This document shows positions 4,433 through 5,229 of a stretch of DNA of 5,229 nt, piece after piece. The position numbers and the translations under genes are program-made. The notes below the pieces were generated by a model. It was not told where the DNA came from, did not search any database, and saw only the letters and a list, made by a program, of their open reading frames with translations. Origin of the DNA: an uncultured Collinsella sp. (GTDB lineage: Bacteria > Actinomycetota > Coriobacteriia > Coriobacteriales > Coriobacteriaceae). The DNA is taken from the NCBI GenBank assembly GCA_900545835.1, contig URBB01000124.1, positions 1-5,229 on the forward strand. Direction: 5' to 3'. How positions within the stretch are numbered: position 1 is the stretch's first letter; each line of letters begins with the position of its first letter.

Positions 4433-5229
4433 ATGTCTGAGAACGAAGAGATCATGAACGAGACCGAGAACGAGACCATGGCTGCCGAGGTCGAGGCAGT
4501 CGAGACCGTGGAGACCGAAGCTGCCGAGGTTGAGGCTGCTGACGAGGTTTCCGCCGAGGAGGAGGCCGAGGTTGTCGAGGCCGCCGTTGATTACGATGAC
4601 GAAGAGCTGATGGACAAGATGCAGAAGGCTGCCCGCCTGCTGCGTAGCCGTCGCTTTGCTATTTCCAAGGAGGAGGAGGCCAAGGCCGAGCGCATGGCGA
4701 ACATCGAGCGCGCCATCAAGCTTCTTGACCTCAAGCCCAAGATGGAGCAGAAGGAAATGTCCGATCTGCTGGGCATGCGCCTCCGTGAGCTCGATGGCCT
4801 GATGGCCGAGGCCGAGGCTGCCGATCTGGTCGGCCGCATCGACGACGCCGAGGGCGATATGCGCAAGATCGTCGTCTTCGCTGCCGAGGATGCCGCTGAG
4901 GGCCTGGTCGAGCTTGCCAACAAGAAGGAGAAGCTCCTGCCCGAGCTTTCTTACGAGGAGGCCACCGAGCTGATGGCCGCCCTCGATAAGGTCATCGCTC
5001 CGCTCGTCGCCATGGGCCTGGACGAGGACCGCGGTCCTCGCGGCGGCCGTGACGACCGTGGCGGCCGTGGCGGCGACCGTGGCGGGCGCGGCGGCTTTGG
5101 CGGCAACCGTGGTGGCTATGGCGACCGCGGTGGCAACCGTGGCGGCTTTGGTGGCAACCGTGGTAACGACCGCGGCGGTCGCGGTGGCGATCGTGGCGGC
5201 CGCAACGGCGGCGGCTTCCGCGGCAACCG
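4433..5229 (+). CDS. MarR-like winged-helix protein with acidic N-terminus and RGG-rich tail (3' end outside window)
   Basis: 265 complete codons from ATG 4433, no stop before the window edge; AAGGAG (4423-4428) lies 4 nt upstream. Three parts are visible. Residues 1-60 are intrinsically acidic, with about 21 glutamates, and look disordered. Residues about 60-195 resemble MarR: 'NIERAIKLLDLKP' (90-102), the helix-turn-helix 'MEQKEMSDLLGMRLRELDGL' (104-123), a wing 'LVGRIDDAEGDMRKIVV' (132-148) with the D-x-R pair Asp142/Arg144, and closing helices 'LSYEEATELMAALDKVIAPL' (172-191) suited to dimerisation. From residue 200 on the chain is RGG/RG repeats with occasional Phe or Tyr. MarR proteins bind palindromic DNA as dimers and often control efflux genes, and an efflux gene lies directly upstream. 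RGG tails usually bind nucleic acid. The MarR assignment is by motif shape only; I recall similar Gly/Arg-tailed MarR proteins in Firmicutes. Whether it binds DNA, RNA or both is open. Confidence 0.72.
   Translation, partial: MSENEEIMNETENETMAAEVEAVETVETEAAEVEAADEVSAEEEAEVVEAAVDYDDEELMDKMQKAARLLRSRRFAISKEEEAKAERMANIERAIKLLDLKPKMEQKEMSDLLGMRLRELDGLMAEAEAADLVGRIDDAEGDMRKIVVFAAEDAAEGLVELANKKEKLLPELSYEEATELMAALDKVIAPLVAMGLDEDRGPRGGRDDRGGRGGDRGGRGGFGGNRGGYGDRGGNRGGFGGNRGNDRGGRGGDRGGRNGGGFRGN
5030..5229 (+). repeat. RGG/RG-coding low-complexity repeat
   Basis: From Arg200 of the MarR-like protein the DNA is a degenerate tandem of CGT/CGC-GGC-GGC units encoding RGG, DRGG and NRGG blocks. 'RGGFGGNRG' occurs twice (residues 219-227 and 236-244), 51 nt apart. 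Aromatic residues are spaced through it (Phe222, Tyr229, Phe239, Phe262). Such tracts expand and contract easily by slippage, so length may vary between strains. The repeat continues beyond the window. Confidence 0.9.

Noticed and set aside
4591..4923. Minus-strand serine/arginine-rich open frame of 110 codons
   Set aside because: It is antisense to the MarR-like core; Ser/Arg richness is the expected mirror of Glu/Ala-rich GC-biased codons.
5030..5229. CRISPR-like or intergenic tandem repeat
   Set aside because: The units are short, degenerate and follow codon periodicity in one open frame, so this is a coding RGG tract, without spacers.

Overview
The window is GC-rich (with AT-rich gaps between genes) and looks like a chromosome segment from an actinobacterial gut commensal. 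Gene style, codon use and the combination of an AlaA-type aminotransferase with a short 'GLAANMIG' deformylase suggest a Coriobacteriia member such as Collinsella. That assignment is inference from recalled sequence style, not from a search.

Layout: (1) the 3' end of a LysR-family regulator gene (1-492, +); (2) a 160-bp gap with a repeated TTGAAC operator array and a promoter; (3) a long gene (655-2175, +) fusing an N-terminal Cro/CI-type helix-turn-helix to a complete 405-residue AlaA-like alanine aminotransferase; (4) a strong stem-loop (2198-2235) between convergent genes, probably a terminator used from both sides; (5) a short peptide deformylase on the minus strand (2250-2660); (6) a divergent gap with a hairpin-rich leader; (7) a 14-helix DHA2-type MFS drug/proton antiporter (2865-4280, +); (8) a 150-bp gap with several small hairpins, two of them capped by the same GAGA tetraloop; (9) a MarR-like winged-helix gene (4433 to the window end, +) with a very acidic N-terminus and an arginine-glycine (RGG) rich tail, cut by the window edge.

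The most interesting parts are the fusion gene and its control region. The array has three direct and one inverted copy of AATTGAAC upstream of the HTH-aminotransferase gene, spaced close to whole helical turns. The HTH domain is the obvious candidate to bind it. Inside the gene, a good Shine-Dalgarno and an ATG sit exactly at residue 1 of the aminotransferase module, so one mRNA could yield both a DNA-binding enzyme and a free enzyme of normal length. This would suit a metabolic autoregulator that reports on alanine, glutamate or PLP state, which is a hypothesis. The second theme is an efflux pump gene followed by a MarR-type regulator, both with structured leaders; the regulator carries a tail of the type that usually binds RNA.
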